Numbered from the stretch's first letter, positions 9,814 to 19,500 are shown. The stretch: 64,000 nucleotides of DNA from Auanema rhodensis (GCA_964057225.1 OZ059897.1:11036001-11100000), one strand, 5' to 3'. Numbers and translations are program-made. Notes: generated from the sequence alone by a model not told the origin.

Positions 9814-12800
9814 TTAAAATCTTTGATCCCGAAATAGGGCTTTTGATTTTATCCACAGTGTGAATATCCTGGTAGCTATCCATTGTGTGGTTAAGACTGT
9901 ATTCAAAACTACACAGTACATGATGGGTGTACATGCCACATATCCTATGGTGGCGGTTATTGCAACGCCTATCAATATGATTCCCAACTTTGATAAAATT
10001 AACTTGAAGATTGGAGCGAAGTCAATGGATTTGGATTCTGTACCCTTACTTGAGTCACTTTCGTTTATTTCATCTATGCTTGCTATGTGTTGTAATATTC
10101 CTTTAATAATGATCTTAATTTTTTTATTGTCGCATGTGGTATAGCATAATTCATCAATCTGAGAATTTTCTCTTTTCATTGTTACTTTTGTGATTGCTAC
10201 TTTTGGAGAGCATTTTATCATGAATACTTCTTTTTGACATTCGATAGAAATCCATGTTTCTTCTGCCGTAAGGCATTGGAATTCTGCGAATGCACCCTGC
10301 CCGCAGGAGTAGCAACCTGATAGTTTTGTCAGGGCAGGTGCGCAAGGCAAATTGTTGGAGAAAATCACTGAGTTTAAGAATAGGGATGAATCGACCGTAA
10401 CTAAATTTTCGTCTAAATTCGTAGAGAATGATAACGTGTTATCTTTAGTTTTAAAGTTTTGGTTAGGAGATTTTATGTCTGATGTATTGGACATTTTTTC
10501 AAAAGTAGGGGTATCACACCTACATTTTATTTCATCAAATCTATTGAATGTGCAAGGGCAGAATGAGGATACTGTACAGTTATTAAAATGTTTTAATGCG
10601 GCTTCCTCTGTTGCACATTGAATTATTCCCTTTGTGTGTATATCCGTAATGTACGTGTTTTCTTTGGAGGAAAAAAATAATTTTGTGTACATTTCTGGAG
10701 GAGGTTGTGATTGTGATAACGTTGTTATGTTGAAAAGTTGTTCACGATTTTTCGTGTAAGGTTGTAGAGTGATATTGTAATTATTTTTCTGCTGGAGTAA
10801 TGTTGTTTCTATATTAAATACGGTTTGGGTGGACCAACTATCACAAGTATAGACTTCGTATACTTCCTCAGTGACGGGTATATGCTCTATTTTGTAGAAA
10901 AGACACGGATCTGTCCAAATCATAGGACATGTGTAAAATCTCGCTGACGATGTGAAACAACCTGATTGTGAAGGGAACATATATGGTTGTAGTTCCTCGA
11001 TTTTATTATGGAGCGAGTTAGTTTCACATGTTCCGTCACACGAGCCCCGGTGACGGCATCGTAATATGCTCAATATGTTGACGGTTGTCTGTCTAGTGAA
11101 GTATCTAGTATTCTTCTGGCAGACATGTTCAGTATATAGTTTAGTTATTTTAAATTGACCAATTTCATGATTAGAATGCGTTATGGTAATGCATAATTGT
11201 TTTGTTCCGGGAGAAAATATGATATCTTGACTGTATTCGTGATAACAAGCTAAGTTGTCATCGCATCGTATGTTAACGAAGTGTTGAACATGAACATCGG
11301 AACATGAACTGCAGCTTCCAATACATAAAGCCAAGATGATTGCCAGTAACGATGGTAAAGATGTTTGCGACCCTCTAGTAAAGAGAGAGAATTTTGGTGG
11401 CTTTCTCGTATGGTTTAAAATAGGGTAAATATGCTTTTGAAAGGTTTCATGATCCACAATATTAGCGTCTTGTGTGTTCGTTTGTTTTAATTGCAATGTA
11501 TCATTGTGGTCTTCTGTTATTTTTTGATCAGTTTCATGATCTTCTTGTTCGGAGATTGTTTTATGTTTTAATTTCATGATGTTGAGCATGGTTTGAGTGT
11601 TTTTGGACCATGTCTTATATCTATATTGGCTGTAACCCATGCGGCATAGACAAGAGACTATGAGGGTAACTGCCATAATGGTTATTATCACTGTCCATGT
11701 TGCCATTTCTGGGGAGCAATGAGGATTCGCTATAAGTTTTGTGGTGAACATGTTAGAGTCCTTGCAACTATTGATTTCTTCGGCATATGTCGAAGTAATT
11801 ATAATCGGTAATGAAAGGGCTTTCATTATGTCAGCTGCTATTTTTGGGTTTATTTTATTTTTCCTTTGGTGTGTGGCATAGGACATTTTTAGTGGGAAGG
11901 CTTTTATATTTTCCTTCTCAGTGACCTCATCTTGTTCTGTATATTTTGCTGTTTTCACTGATGATAGTTTTGCTTTATTTTGAGGTCGATCGTTTGTTGC
12001 ATCCTCATTATTCTCTGTTTCTGGAGTGTATGTATTATCATGTTGAGAGTTGTCTGATTCATATGCAATATCGTAATTATGGTTGCTATCATTTATGTTA
12101 TTGTTCTCATGTATTGTTTCATCTGTATGTTCTATATGATGATCGGAGTGTATGTTGTCTAATACGGTATCAGTATGTGCTATTCTATCTGTTGAGCTAT
12201 TATTTTCTTGGACTATGTGTGAGTTGTCTTCTATGATTTTGTTGTTGCTAGTGTTGCATCTTATCTCTAGTGGATAGAGCTGATTGATGGATCGAGTAAT
12301 TATGTTTCCGTTGCTTGTTGCAACTTTTGCTGAACGTATGTTGCCATCTGAACTAGTAATTGTTTCAATAATGCGACCTAGTTTCCATGTTCCTCGTGGC
12401 GACATGTCGTTTTGTATTATTACTATTTCATCCTTGTGAGGAAAGAGATTTGTGTGATTTTTTCTCTTGTTTTTATGTTTGAAAATGTCTTTTAAACTAG
12501 TTAGATACTCCTCCTGGAAACGTGTCCAGAATTTAGACGCTGAGTCTTCTGATAACTGAAGAGCTTCTAGCGCTTGTTCTGTCGATTGAATCGTTTGGAT
12601 ATCGCTGTGAATATCGAATATATGAGTGTTATCATTGTTTTCTGGTAATGAAAACTTTATTGCTGATGTTAAAAAATCAATTGGTCTTATGGGTAAAGCA
12701 TCTAAATTATCTGGGTGTGGATGAGTGAGTGGGCGTGTATTAATTATGGCTTCTATTTTTACAATAGCTGTGTGTAAATCATCTAGTGACATTTGACTAG

Positions 12801-15417
12801 GAACGAAGCATTTTTTGAGGGATGATTTGGTGACACCTACTAAGCGTTCCCAACAACCTCCTTTCCAAGGAGATAGCGGAGTGTTGTATATCCATTTAAT
12901 TTTTCTTTGAGCTAATGTGTTTAGTATGCTACTTTCATTGTAATCCGAGGTTTTTTCAAGGGTTTCTAATATTTTTGAGCTCAGAATAAAGTTTCCTGCG
13001 CAGTCACTGCGCATAATTTCTGGAGTACCTCTGCGTGAAATAAATCTATTAAATGCATTCATAAAGGCAACTGTGGATTGATTGGTGACTACCTCTAAGT
13101 GAACCGCTCTAGTTGTCATGCATGTAAACAGACAAATATGGACTTTAGACCCATTTCGAAGGGTGAAGGGGCCCATAAGATCACACCCTGTTGAAAAGAA
13201 TGCTCTTGTAAGAATTGCTCTGTCTTTTGGTAGCGATGGCATATCTGGTAATTCATAAGGATGTGATTGAAATCTTTTACATGTCACACAGTTTTTCAAT
13301 GTTTGCTTAATGACTCCGGTTATTTTTGGTATATAGAACTTTTGTCTGAGTTGAATAAGCGTGAAATTTTTGCCTTGATGATTATTATCTTTGTGTATTT
13401 TGTTGATCAGTTTTTTAACTATGGGGTTTGTTTTGAGAAGGAATATAGGGTTTTTTGTCTCTTCGGGAAGAAGAGTATTTTGTAAACGACTTCTTACGCG
13501 ATAAATGTCCCATGTATCTTTGAAGAATTTTAAATTTATATTTCTTTGCTGTAGCTCATCGAGGCTCATATTAGATTGGCTGTTACTGATCAAAATTTTT
13601 TCAATTATGTTGATGTCTTCAACAGTATTCGTGTCTGTTGATGTGAGATGTTTTATTTTTTGCAACTTGTTGGCGTTGTTAGGATGGACTTTAAGAAACC
13701 ATTTTTTGAATAATTTTCCTACGGTTGTCATTGTTTTGATCACATCATCATAGTTTTCACGAATGTTCCAAATATCATCGGTTGGAAGATTGTCTATAAT
13801 TATGTGGACCACATTGTGATGCTCCGATTCTGATTCTGCGTTATTCCTGTTAGAGTTCTTAGGCGAGCCGAATGATGTCAGAGGGTTATGAGCGGAAAGT
13901 TTAGTTAACCAATGTGGACCCTTTATCCAGTCGGAATCTTGTAGTTTCTCGATGTCTGCACCTCGGGATCCGATGTCTGCAGTATTGTACGAAGTTTGTA
14001 CATGATGTAATTCTACATTGCAACATACTTGTTTGATTTGGTGTAGCTGTTTATTTATAATGTTTGTTTGATTTTTAATGAACAGTGGGAGGGATTTTAG
14101 AGAAATAATCCATGATAGCGCGATGTTGCTATCGCTTACAATGTTGACTTTTGCCACTTTCGGGCATATGGTTACAATAGCTAATGCCATTCGTACTGCT
14201 AAGCGGATGGCTAATAATTCTAATCGAGGAATTGTGGTCTTATTTTTGGGTGCTATGCGGGATTTACCGTTGAGCAGAGAACTAATCTGCTCGTTTGTTT
14301 GGAAATATGAACATGCGGCCATGGCTTGGTTGCTTGCGTCAGCAAAGACCCATAACTGTGTTTTATGTTCAGAGAATTTAAAATATCTTTTCATGGTCAA
14401 TTGCTGATTGTTAATGTGATTAATATGTTGTTCCCATTGTTTGATATTATCTGATTCAATGGGTTGGTCCCATGATAATTTTGTGTTTATGATTTCTCGC
14501 AAGATAAGTTTGAGAGGTAACAGTAATGGTGCTGCTAATCCAATGGGATCAAATATTGAGTGTAGCTGACTGAGTAGAATTCTCTTGGTGTAACTTGTGT
14601 GAGTCGTTGTTATTTTTATTGGGATAATGAAGGAGTCGTGTTCTTTATTAAAAGATATGCCAAGTATTTTGGTTGTCATGTTCGGATATCTGTCTTCTTC
14701 AGGAAGGTTCTGTATTACTTGTTCGTCGTTTGACAAGAATTCGCGAACATGCATGTTTATTTCTGTAAATAGTTTTTGGGTTTCTTTACATTTCTTTATA
14801 GCTTCTGCTGTTGTATTTGCTGTAAGAATGATATTGTCAACGTATAAGTTGTTCAGTATTTCCATAGCTAATGGGTTGTCTACTTTTGATTCTAAGAACC
14901 ATTTTATGCCCATGTTCAATACGCTGGGGGATGCAGTGATACCGAACGGTAATCTGTTGAATCGAAGGGTTATGATATTGTTGTGAGATATTGGGTATTC
15001 TTTGTTTTTTATCCAAAAGAATTTGCATAGATTTTTGTGATTCTCTGTCAGTTGTATTTGTAAAAATGCGGCTTTGATATCGCATGTTATTAATATTGGT
15101 CTTGTTCTGCAGGAGATCATGATGTCGTGTATATATGTGATAAATGATCGTCCTGTGTGTATTATCTCATTCAACGACGGGCTGTCTTTCTGTTTAGCGG
15201 AGGCGTCAAAAACGATTCTGAGAGGGTTAGCCTTGCTGGGCTTCCAAACCCCATGGTGGGGCATATAAAACTCTAAAGGCTCCTGGTGATTGTTGGGAAT
15301 TTGTTCGACAATGTTATCTTTGAGGTAACTTTCAATGGTTGTAGTATAGTGTGAGAGCATTTCTGGATTGTGCAGTAACTTTCGCCATAGGGATACGAAT
15401 CTATGGTACGCGGGCAT
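9814..15417 (-). CDS. BEL-1 Pol-Env polyprotein: RT, RNase H, integrase and phlebovirus-G2-like envelope (1867 aa)
   Basis: Reverse transcribes and integrates the element; the C-terminal third is envelope-like. Approximate residues: Pao-type RT 60-330 (RIVFDASAKQ near 69, LPFGITASPS near 155, active site LYVDNIIL near 192 with Asn for the second Asp); RNase H 353-480 (LWVFADAS); integrase zinc finger 670-715 (H..H..CVTC); catalytic core Asp 745, Asp 804, Glu 852 (GCDLMGP, MRSDCAGN, PWKGGCWERLVG); DUF5641-like segment near 1010. From about 1190 come a signal-like stretch, a membrane segment near 1240, another signal-like hydrophobic stretch near 1350-1372, a cysteine-rich ectodomain with GCYSCGQGA near 1703 (typical of phlebovirus Gc-type glycoproteins) and a C-terminal anchor near 1810. 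Pol and Env share one uninterrupted frame, so Env needs processing or splicing. The frame is open upstream of the first ATG back to about 15520. Confidence 0.92.
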   Translation of the reverse strand: MPAYHRFVSLWRKLLHNPEMLSHYTTTIESYLKDNIVEQIPNNHQEPLEFYMPHHGVWKPSKANPLRIVFDASAKQKDSPSLNEIIHTGRSFITYIHDIMISCRTRPILITCDIKAAFLQIQLTENHKNLCKFFWIKNKEYPISHNNIITLRFNRLPFGITASPSVLNMGIKWFLESKVDNPLAMEILNNLYVDNIILTANTTAEAIKKCKETQKLFTEINMHVREFLSNDEQVIQNLPEEDRYPNMTTKILGISFNKEHDSFIIPIKITTTHTSYTKRILLSQLHSIFDPIGLAAPLLLPLKLILREIINTKLSWDQPIESDNIKQWEQHINHINNQQLTMKRYFKFSEHKTQLWVFADASNQAMAACSYFQTNEQISSLLNGKSRIAPKNKTTIPRLELLAIRLAVRMALAIVTICPKVAKVNIVSDSNIALSWIISLKSLPLFIKNQTNIINKQLHQIKQVCCNVELHHVQTSYNTADIGSRGADIEKLQDSDWIKGPHWLTKLSAHNPLTSFGSPKNSNRNNAESESEHHNVVHIIIDNLPTDDIWNIRENYDDVIKTMTTVGKLFKKWFLKVHPNNANKLQKIKHLTSTDTNTVEDINIIEKILISNSQSNMSLDELQQRNINLKFFKDTWDIYRVRSRLQNTLLPEETKNPIFLLKTNPIVKKLINKIHKDNNHQGKNFTLIQLRQKFYIPKITGVIKQTLKNCVTCKRFQSHPYELPDMPSLPKDRAILTRAFFSTGCDLMGPFTLRNGSKVHICLFTCMTTRAVHLEVVTNQSTVAFMNAFNRFISRRGTPEIMRSDCAGNFILSSKILETLEKTSDYNESSILNTLAQRKIKWIYNTPLSPWKGGCWERLVGVTKSSLKKCFVPSQMSLDDLHTAIVKIEAIINTRPLTHPHPDNLDALPIRPIDFLTSAIKFSLPENNDNTHIFDIHSDIQTIQSTEQALEALQLSEDSASKFWTRFQEEYLTSLKDIFKHKNKRKNHTNLFPHKDEIVIIQNDMSPRGTWKLGRIIETITSSDGNIRSAKVATSNGNIITRSINQLYPLEIRCNTSNNKIIEDNSHIVQENNSSTDRIAHTDTVLDNIHSDHHIEHTDETIHENNNINDSNHNYDIAYESDNSQHDNTYTPETENNEDATNDRPQNKAKLSSVKTAKYTEQDEVTEKENIKAFPLKMSYATHQRKNKINPKIAADIMKALSLPIIITSTYAEEINSCKDSNMFTTKLIANPHCSPEMATWTVIITIMAVTLIVSCLCRMGYSQYRYKTWSKNTQTMLNIMKLKHKTISEQEDHETDQKITEDHNDTLQLKQTNTQDANIVDHETFQKHIYPILNHTRKPPKFSLFTRGSQTSLPSLLAIILALCIGSCSSCSDVHVQHFVNIRCDDNLACYHEYSQDIIFSPGTKQLCITITHSNHEIGQFKITKLYTEHVCQKNTRYFTRQTTVNILSILRCRHRGSCDGTCETNSLHNKIEELQPYMFPSQSGCFTSSARFYTCPMIWTDPCLFYKIEHIPVTEEVYEVYTCDSWSTQTVFNIETTLLQQKNNYNITLQPYTKNREQLFNITTLSQSQPPPEMYTKLFFSSKENTYITDIHTKGIIQCATEEAALKHFNNCTVSSFCPCTFNRFDEIKCRCDTPTFEKMSNTSDIKSPNQNFKTKDNTLSFSTNLDENLVTVDSSLFLNSVIFSNNLPCAPALTKLSGCYSCGQGAFAEFQCLTAEETWISIECQKEVFMIKCSPKVAITKVTMKRENSQIDELCYTTCDNKKIKIIIKGILQHIASIDEINESDSSKGTESKSIDFAPIFKLILSKLGIILIGVAITATIGYVACTPIMYCVVLNTVLTTQWIATRIFTLWIKSKALFRDQRF

Positions 15418-15488
15418 TTTGTTGTTTTTAAGATTTTTGAAGTTATTTTTTAACGGGAACGGTGCAATAATACGGTTGTTCTCAATTT

Positions 15489-17735
15489 TTATATCTTTTG
15501 AGTATTCTTCATAGTAATCAATAGTGCGGCATTTTCTGTATTGATGCCGATAGAATCCAGTTCAAACAGATTAGTGAGGAGTTCTTTATGAGAGGTTTCT
15601 TTTGTTATTTCTTCTACTGTAGAGCATAATATTACTTCTTGTTGTGTATTATCATGGGGAAGAGGAGCTTCTCCATGTATCATGTGGCCGAATACCGAAT
15701 TTTTCAATCTCATACGTGAGGGGAGTTCGGTTTCTTCGTTTAAATGCATGAACAGTTTGTATCTATCCATACCTATCAGTATATCCGGAGTAAATGATTC
15801 TCCGTTTGTTTGTGGATTGGCTAATTTTATTTTTCTTGTCTTTATAAATTTCAAGTCTTCTTTAGATAGTTTTGGACAACGTATGGGTGTGGTTAACATG
15901 GGTTTGGTGAATAGTTTTGTTACGATAAGGGATCCACTTGAGGTTCCAATAATTACCTTTACGTCCTGAACTTCGTGCGTTTCGGACAATGCTCCGATAC
16001 CGTAAAAGGTTTTCTTTTGAGAACCAAGGATGGGCAATCCTAACTTAGTGGATAAGTCCTTGGATATAAAAGATCTCATGGATCCTTCATCTATGAGCAT
16101 GCGTACTTGCTCATATTTTTTACTATTGTGGTTGTATATGTTCGCCATTGCTGTTCGTAATATTACTTGACTTTCTTCAATATTATGGGTGTCGGCAATG
16201 TGATTAAGCGATACTGGTGCATTAAGTGCCGCAGTAGGGATTCGATTATTAGTGTCAGATTCTTGTTTATATTCTGTTGTTTTTTTATTCAATAATTCAT
16301 CTGTGGTGATCAGTAAAGCCTGATCTTTTTTAATTGTGGGAGTTTCTTTATCTTTTTGGATATTTTGTACACTTTTTCTTCCTTGTGAGCACAAGGCGGA
16401 ATTATGATCTCCTTGGCAATTGCGACATTTTTGTTTTCTGCATTCCGAACTTTTGTGTTTATCGGAAAAGCAAATCCAACAGATGGCCTTTCCGCGAATG
16501 CGGTACCTTCTTTTCTCTGGTGTTTCAAATGTGGTGCATTGATAAAAACGATGCTCGGATGAGTCGCAAAAGACACATGGCCAAGTTTGGGTTTTCCGTT
16601 GTTCTGCAGTGCTGTCTTTATGTGAAACAGATGTGACATTGTCTTTGTGATTTCGAAACTTTTGTTCATGACTATTTCTTGTTTGTTCTTTTAGAATAAA
16701 CGAATAGATTTTATGGTCTACAGCTGCCAGCATTTCTTTAGTAGAATGGTAGTTGTTTGGATGAATTAGAATGTCTTCCACGATGTGGTATGGGAATTTG
16801 TTGAGAATCATCGCGGTACACATTTCGCGGGATACTGTAGCTCCGGCTGCTTCAATTTGCCTGATAAGTGCCTTGGTTTCTCCAAATGTTTCTTTGCATG
16901 CTTTTGCATTATTGCTTGCAAATCTCAAATTACGTAGTTGTGTTAAAAGAGAGTTGATATCCGACGAATAGTCTCCAAATTCAGAAACTAATGCTTCACG
17001 CATGAGCTCATAATTTTGAGCAGAGGGTTCTATTCCTCTGATTGCTATTTGTGAATTGCCTTTGAGGCTTTCACAGAGTAGGTTTACCTTTTCTAAGGTT
17101 GTAAATTGTTCATTATCATGAACAAGTCTATCAAAACGGCCCCAGAATGATTTGAAGTTCTCTGGTTTGCCATCAAATGTAGGTAGCGACATCGCTGGTT
17201 TTTGGATGCTAGTTTGTTGGATGTGTAGGAATGACTTGATAATTTCCAGAAATTGATCATTCGATTTGTTTTCTGTTTCATTGTTTTCTGTTGAGCAATT
17301 GCTGTTGTGCTCAGATTCATTCTTATGAAGCGTTTTTCTCAGCTTTCTAAGTATGCGTTCGGCTTTCATGATGTGTTCGTCAAGCTCAATAATGGCGTTT
17401 TGAACCTTTTTAATGTTGGGTTCAAAGTCTTCATCGGATGTGAAGGCGATGTACTGTTCGTCTAATGCTTTACGAAGCGTTTTGTCTGATGCTTCGTAAA
17501 ATTTTTGGAATTTTTTCTCGTTATCTTGATGATTTTTCAACGATTCTTTGAATTGGTGTTGGACTTTTGTCCAGCGAATGATAAGGCAAGAGAGGGTTTC
17601 CTCTTCTTCCTCAGTGTGGAAGTCGCAATCTACCAGAATACCAGGAAGGTCCTTCACTTCCATCTCGTATCGTGTAAGCAGTTCTCCAAGAAACTGGTTA
17701 GATTGTTTGATATGATTGACAAAAAGGAGTGACAT
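15489..17735 (-). CDS. BEL-1 Gag-protease polyprotein (748 aa)
   Basis: Gag builds the particle and the protease matures it. Residues about 1-160 are charged and helical. About 180-330 match the retrotransposon gag domain of BEL elements (DUF1759 type; LPTFDGKPENFKSFW). Zinc knuckles lie near 388-402 (CVFCDSSEHRFYQC) and 418-450 (CWICFSDKHKSSEC, CRNCQGDHNSALC). The aspartic protease follows near residue 545 with LIDEGSMRSFI, where the usual D-S-G is D-E-G. The ATG follows the leader directly and is matched in the second copy. The frame ends shortly after a 10-bp deletion near 15527 relative to the second copy, which separates it from RT; in the second copy the two are one frame. Confidence 0.9.
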   Translation of the reverse strand: MSLLFVNHIKQSNQFLGELLTRYEMEVKDLPGILVDCDFHTEEEEETLSCLIIRWTKVQHQFKESLKNHQDNEKKFQKFYEASDKTLRKALDEQYIAFTSDEDFEPNIKKVQNAIIELDEHIMKAERILRKLRKTLHKNESEHNSNCSTENNETENKSNDQFLEIIKSFLHIQQTSIQKPAMSLPTFDGKPENFKSFWGRFDRLVHDNEQFTTLEKVNLLCESLKGNSQIAIRGIEPSAQNYELMREALVSEFGDYSSDINSLLTQLRNLRFASNNAKACKETFGETKALIRQIEAAGATVSREMCTAMILNKFPYHIVEDILIHPNNYHSTKEMLAAVDHKIYSFILKEQTRNSHEQKFRNHKDNVTSVSHKDSTAEQRKTQTWPCVFCDSSEHRFYQCTTFETPEKRRYRIRGKAICWICFSDKHKSSECRKQKCRNCQGDHNSALCSQGRKSVQNIQKDKETPTIKKDQALLITTDELLNKKTTEYKQESDTNNRIPTAALNAPVSLNHIADTHNIEESQVILRTAMANIYNHNSKKYEQVRMLIDEGSMRSFISKDLSTKLGLPILGSQKKTFYGIGALSETHEVQDVKVIIGTSSGSLIVTKLFTKPMLTTPIRCPKLSKEDLKFIKTRKIKLANPQTNGESFTPDILIGMDRYKLFMHLNEETELPSRMRLKNSVFGHMIHGEAPLPHDNTQQEVILCSTVEEITKETSHKELLTNLFELDSIGINTENAALLITMKNTQKI

Positions 17736-18008
17736 TTTTGTTGTAGATGTAGGAATAATGCTTATATTCCTTTTTTGTTTTCTTTTTTCTTTGTTTGTTT
17801 GGTGATCACAGTATATGTGAACGTAAGGAAATTGAAACCTCTGTTTCTAATTTCAGAGTTTGCTTATTGTTCAAGTCTGTTTGGTGTGACTTGACGTGGA
17901 CTTATGATCGCCACGATTTTTATTAAGTATGTTTTTTGCTCAAACACGCTTGGTTCGAGTTGTATCTCACCTGCCACGCGGGACTTAAAGCGGCTAAGAT
18001 CTAAACTA
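17736..18008 (-). other. BEL-1 copy 1 untranslated leader
   Basis: About 270 bp lie between PBS and gag start. Apart from the tRNA-Gly-like segment it is AT-rich and shows no ORF. The degraded copy keeps homology only up to about 52679. Confidence 0.7.
17950..17985 (+). other. tRNA-Gly(GCC)-like segment in the BEL-1 leader, antisense to the element
   Basis: On the plus strand, 17967-17983 reads TCACCTGCCACGCGGGA, which differs by one base from the anticodon arm of tRNA-Gly(GCC). The preceding TGGTTCGAGTTGTA resembles its D-arm. Together with the PBS 25-35 bp away, most of a tRNA-Gly is represented in antisense. The comparison uses remembered metazoan tRNA-Gly consensus; inference: the genomic RNA could pair with its primer at a second site, or the leader captured a reverse-transcribed primer. 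Confidence 0.65.
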
Positions 18009-18020
18009 GCCGATGCACCA
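18009..18020 (-). promoter_or_regulatory. Primer-binding site for tRNA-Gly
   Basis: The sense strand reads TGGTGCATCGGC three bases after the 5' LTR. This is complementary to the 3' end of a metazoan tRNA-Gly (GCCGATGCA plus CCA), the primer for minus-strand DNA synthesis. Confidence 0.85.
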
Positions 18021-18023
18021 ATT

Positions 18024-18259
18024 TGTGGCGTTATACCACAAGTGTATAGTATGGTTGGAAGTAAAACACAAAGCGAATATGTAGAAAAGGGTTTATTGAT
18101 GAATTAACAAGACAAGCACGGAATAAAATCACTGACTGCGAACGTTGAAAATGTAAGACTGATCTCTTCTCGTCAGCCTGAAACAAAGAGTTAGTCATGC
18201 CACATGTATAACACAACATGTGGTATGGATAAAAATTACTTAGGAAGTTAGAAGAAAGA

Positions 18260-18291
<32 letters not shown>

Positions 18292-18361
18292 AGAACAGGA
18301 GAGACAAATAAAACAATTGTTGAAGATAAAATTTATACAAACTCACTCGCTTATCGCGACA
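18024..18361 (-). repeat. BEL-1 copy 1, 5' LTR
   Basis: This 338-bp LTR is identical to the 3' LTR except for loss of 10 bp next to a CGT direct repeat. The degraded copy at 61132-61499 keeps the 10 bp, so the loss happened here, after insertion or during repair. It should drive transcription leftward into gag. Confidence 0.93.
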
Positions 18362-18366
18362 AGAAA
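18362..18366. repeat. Target-site duplication AGAAA (right)
   Basis: Second copy of the 5-bp duplication, directly after the TG..CA boundary of the 5' LTR. Confidence 0.9.
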
Positions 18367-18432
18367 TTGAAGAATCTTAGTTCAATTCAGTAACACTGAA
18401 CACACTAACTTTGTTAAGTTGTTGTAATATCG

Positions 18433-18504
18433 ACCCAAGTAATATAGTGGTTAGTACTCCACGTTGTGGCCGTGGCGACACAGGTTCGATTCCTGTCTTG
18501 GGCA
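18433..18504 (+). tRNA. tRNA-His(GTG)-like, unit 27, A1/A10
   Basis: First unit after the BEL element. G1 is A and G10 is A, while G53 is kept. The 1-72 pair is lost. Confidence 0.6.
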
Positions 18505-18764
18505 TTTTTTGTTTTGAAATTAAAATGCTATAAACATATTGCTAGCTTGTCATGTTAGATTTCTCTAATTTGAATACTTATTCAAGTTCTAACAATTTTT
18601 GATTTAATCACGTTTAATTAATAGTATTGTTTTCAAAAATAAAGACATCTTTCAATTTCTGGCCTTTGAATTAGAATTTTCATGTTGTCACACAGAAATT
18701 GAAGAATCTTAGTTCATTTCAGTAACAATGAACACACTAACTTTGTTAAGTTGTTGTAATATCG

Positions 18765-18836
18765 GCCCAAGTAGTATAGTGGTTAGTACTCCACGTTGTG
18801 GCCGTGGCGACACAGGTTCGATTCCTGTCTTGGGCA
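18765..18836 (+). tRNA. tRNA-His(GTG), unit 28, canonical
   Basis: Canonical 72-nt sequence and T6 terminator. Confidence 0.93.
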
Positions 18837-19096
18837 TTTTTTGTTTTGAAATTAAAATGCTATAAAATTATTGCTTGCTTGTCTTGTTAGATTTCTTTAA
18901 TTTGAATACTTATTCAAGTTATAACAATTTTCGATTTAATCACGTTCAATCAACTGTATTGTTTTCAAAAATAAAGACAAAATTCAATTTCTGTTCATTG
19001 AATTAGAATTTTCATGTTGTCACAAAGAAATTGAAGAATCTTAGTTCAATTCAGTAACAATGAACACACTAACTTTGTTAAGTTGTTGTAATATCG

Positions 19097-19168
19097 GCCC
19101 AAGTAGTATAGTGGTTAGTACTCCACGTTGTGGCCGTGGCGACACAGATTCGATTCCTGTCTTGGGCA
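19097..19168 (+). tRNA. tRNA-His(GTG)-like, unit 29, A53
   Basis: The only change is G53 to A. Confidence 0.7.
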
Positions 19169-19428
19169 TTTTTTGTTTTGAAATTAAAATGCTACAAAAT
19201 TATTGCTTGCTTGTCATGTTAGATTTCTTTAATTTGAATACTTATTCAAGTTATAACAATTTTTGATTTAATCACGTTCAATCAACTGTATTGTTTTCAA
19301 AAATAAAGACAAAATTCAATTTCTGTTCGTTGAATTAGAATTTTCATGTTGTCACACAGAAATTGAAGAATCTTAGTTCATTTCAGTAAAAATGAACACA
19401 CTAACTTTGTTAAGTTGTTGTAATATCG

Positions 19429-19500
19429 GCCCAAGTAGTATAGTGGTTAGTACTCCACGTTGTGGCCGTGGCGACACAGGTTCGATTCCTGTCTTGGGCA
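19429..19500 (+). tRNA. tRNA-His(GTG), unit 30, canonical
   Basis: Canonical sequence; both promoter boxes are intact. Confidence 0.93.

Larger units (their letters stand above)
8633..18361 (-). mobile_element. Complete BEL/Pao LTR retrotransposon with envelope (BEL-1 copy 1)
   Basis: A 9,729-bp element on the minus strand. The LTRs at the two ends begin and end TG...CA (sense TGTCGCG...GCCACA) and are identical except for one 10-bp indel. The 5-bp target duplication AGAAA occurs at 8628-8632 and 18362-18366. Internal order in the sense direction is PBS, gag-protease, RT-RNase H-integrase-envelope, then a small zinc-knuckle ORF. The family call rests on the Pao-type RT (FDASAKQ motif), D-E-G protease, H2C2 plus DDE integrase followed by the DUF5641-like PRGTWKLGRI segment, and the TSD length. 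LTR identity implies very recent insertion. Two breaks are seen: a 10-bp deletion in the 5' LTR and a frame change between protease and RT. Confidence 0.95.

Noticed and set aside
11946..14986. Plus-strand ORFs inside BEL-1 copy 1
   Set aside because: They are antisense to a clear Pol-Env reading frame and have no recognisable domains.
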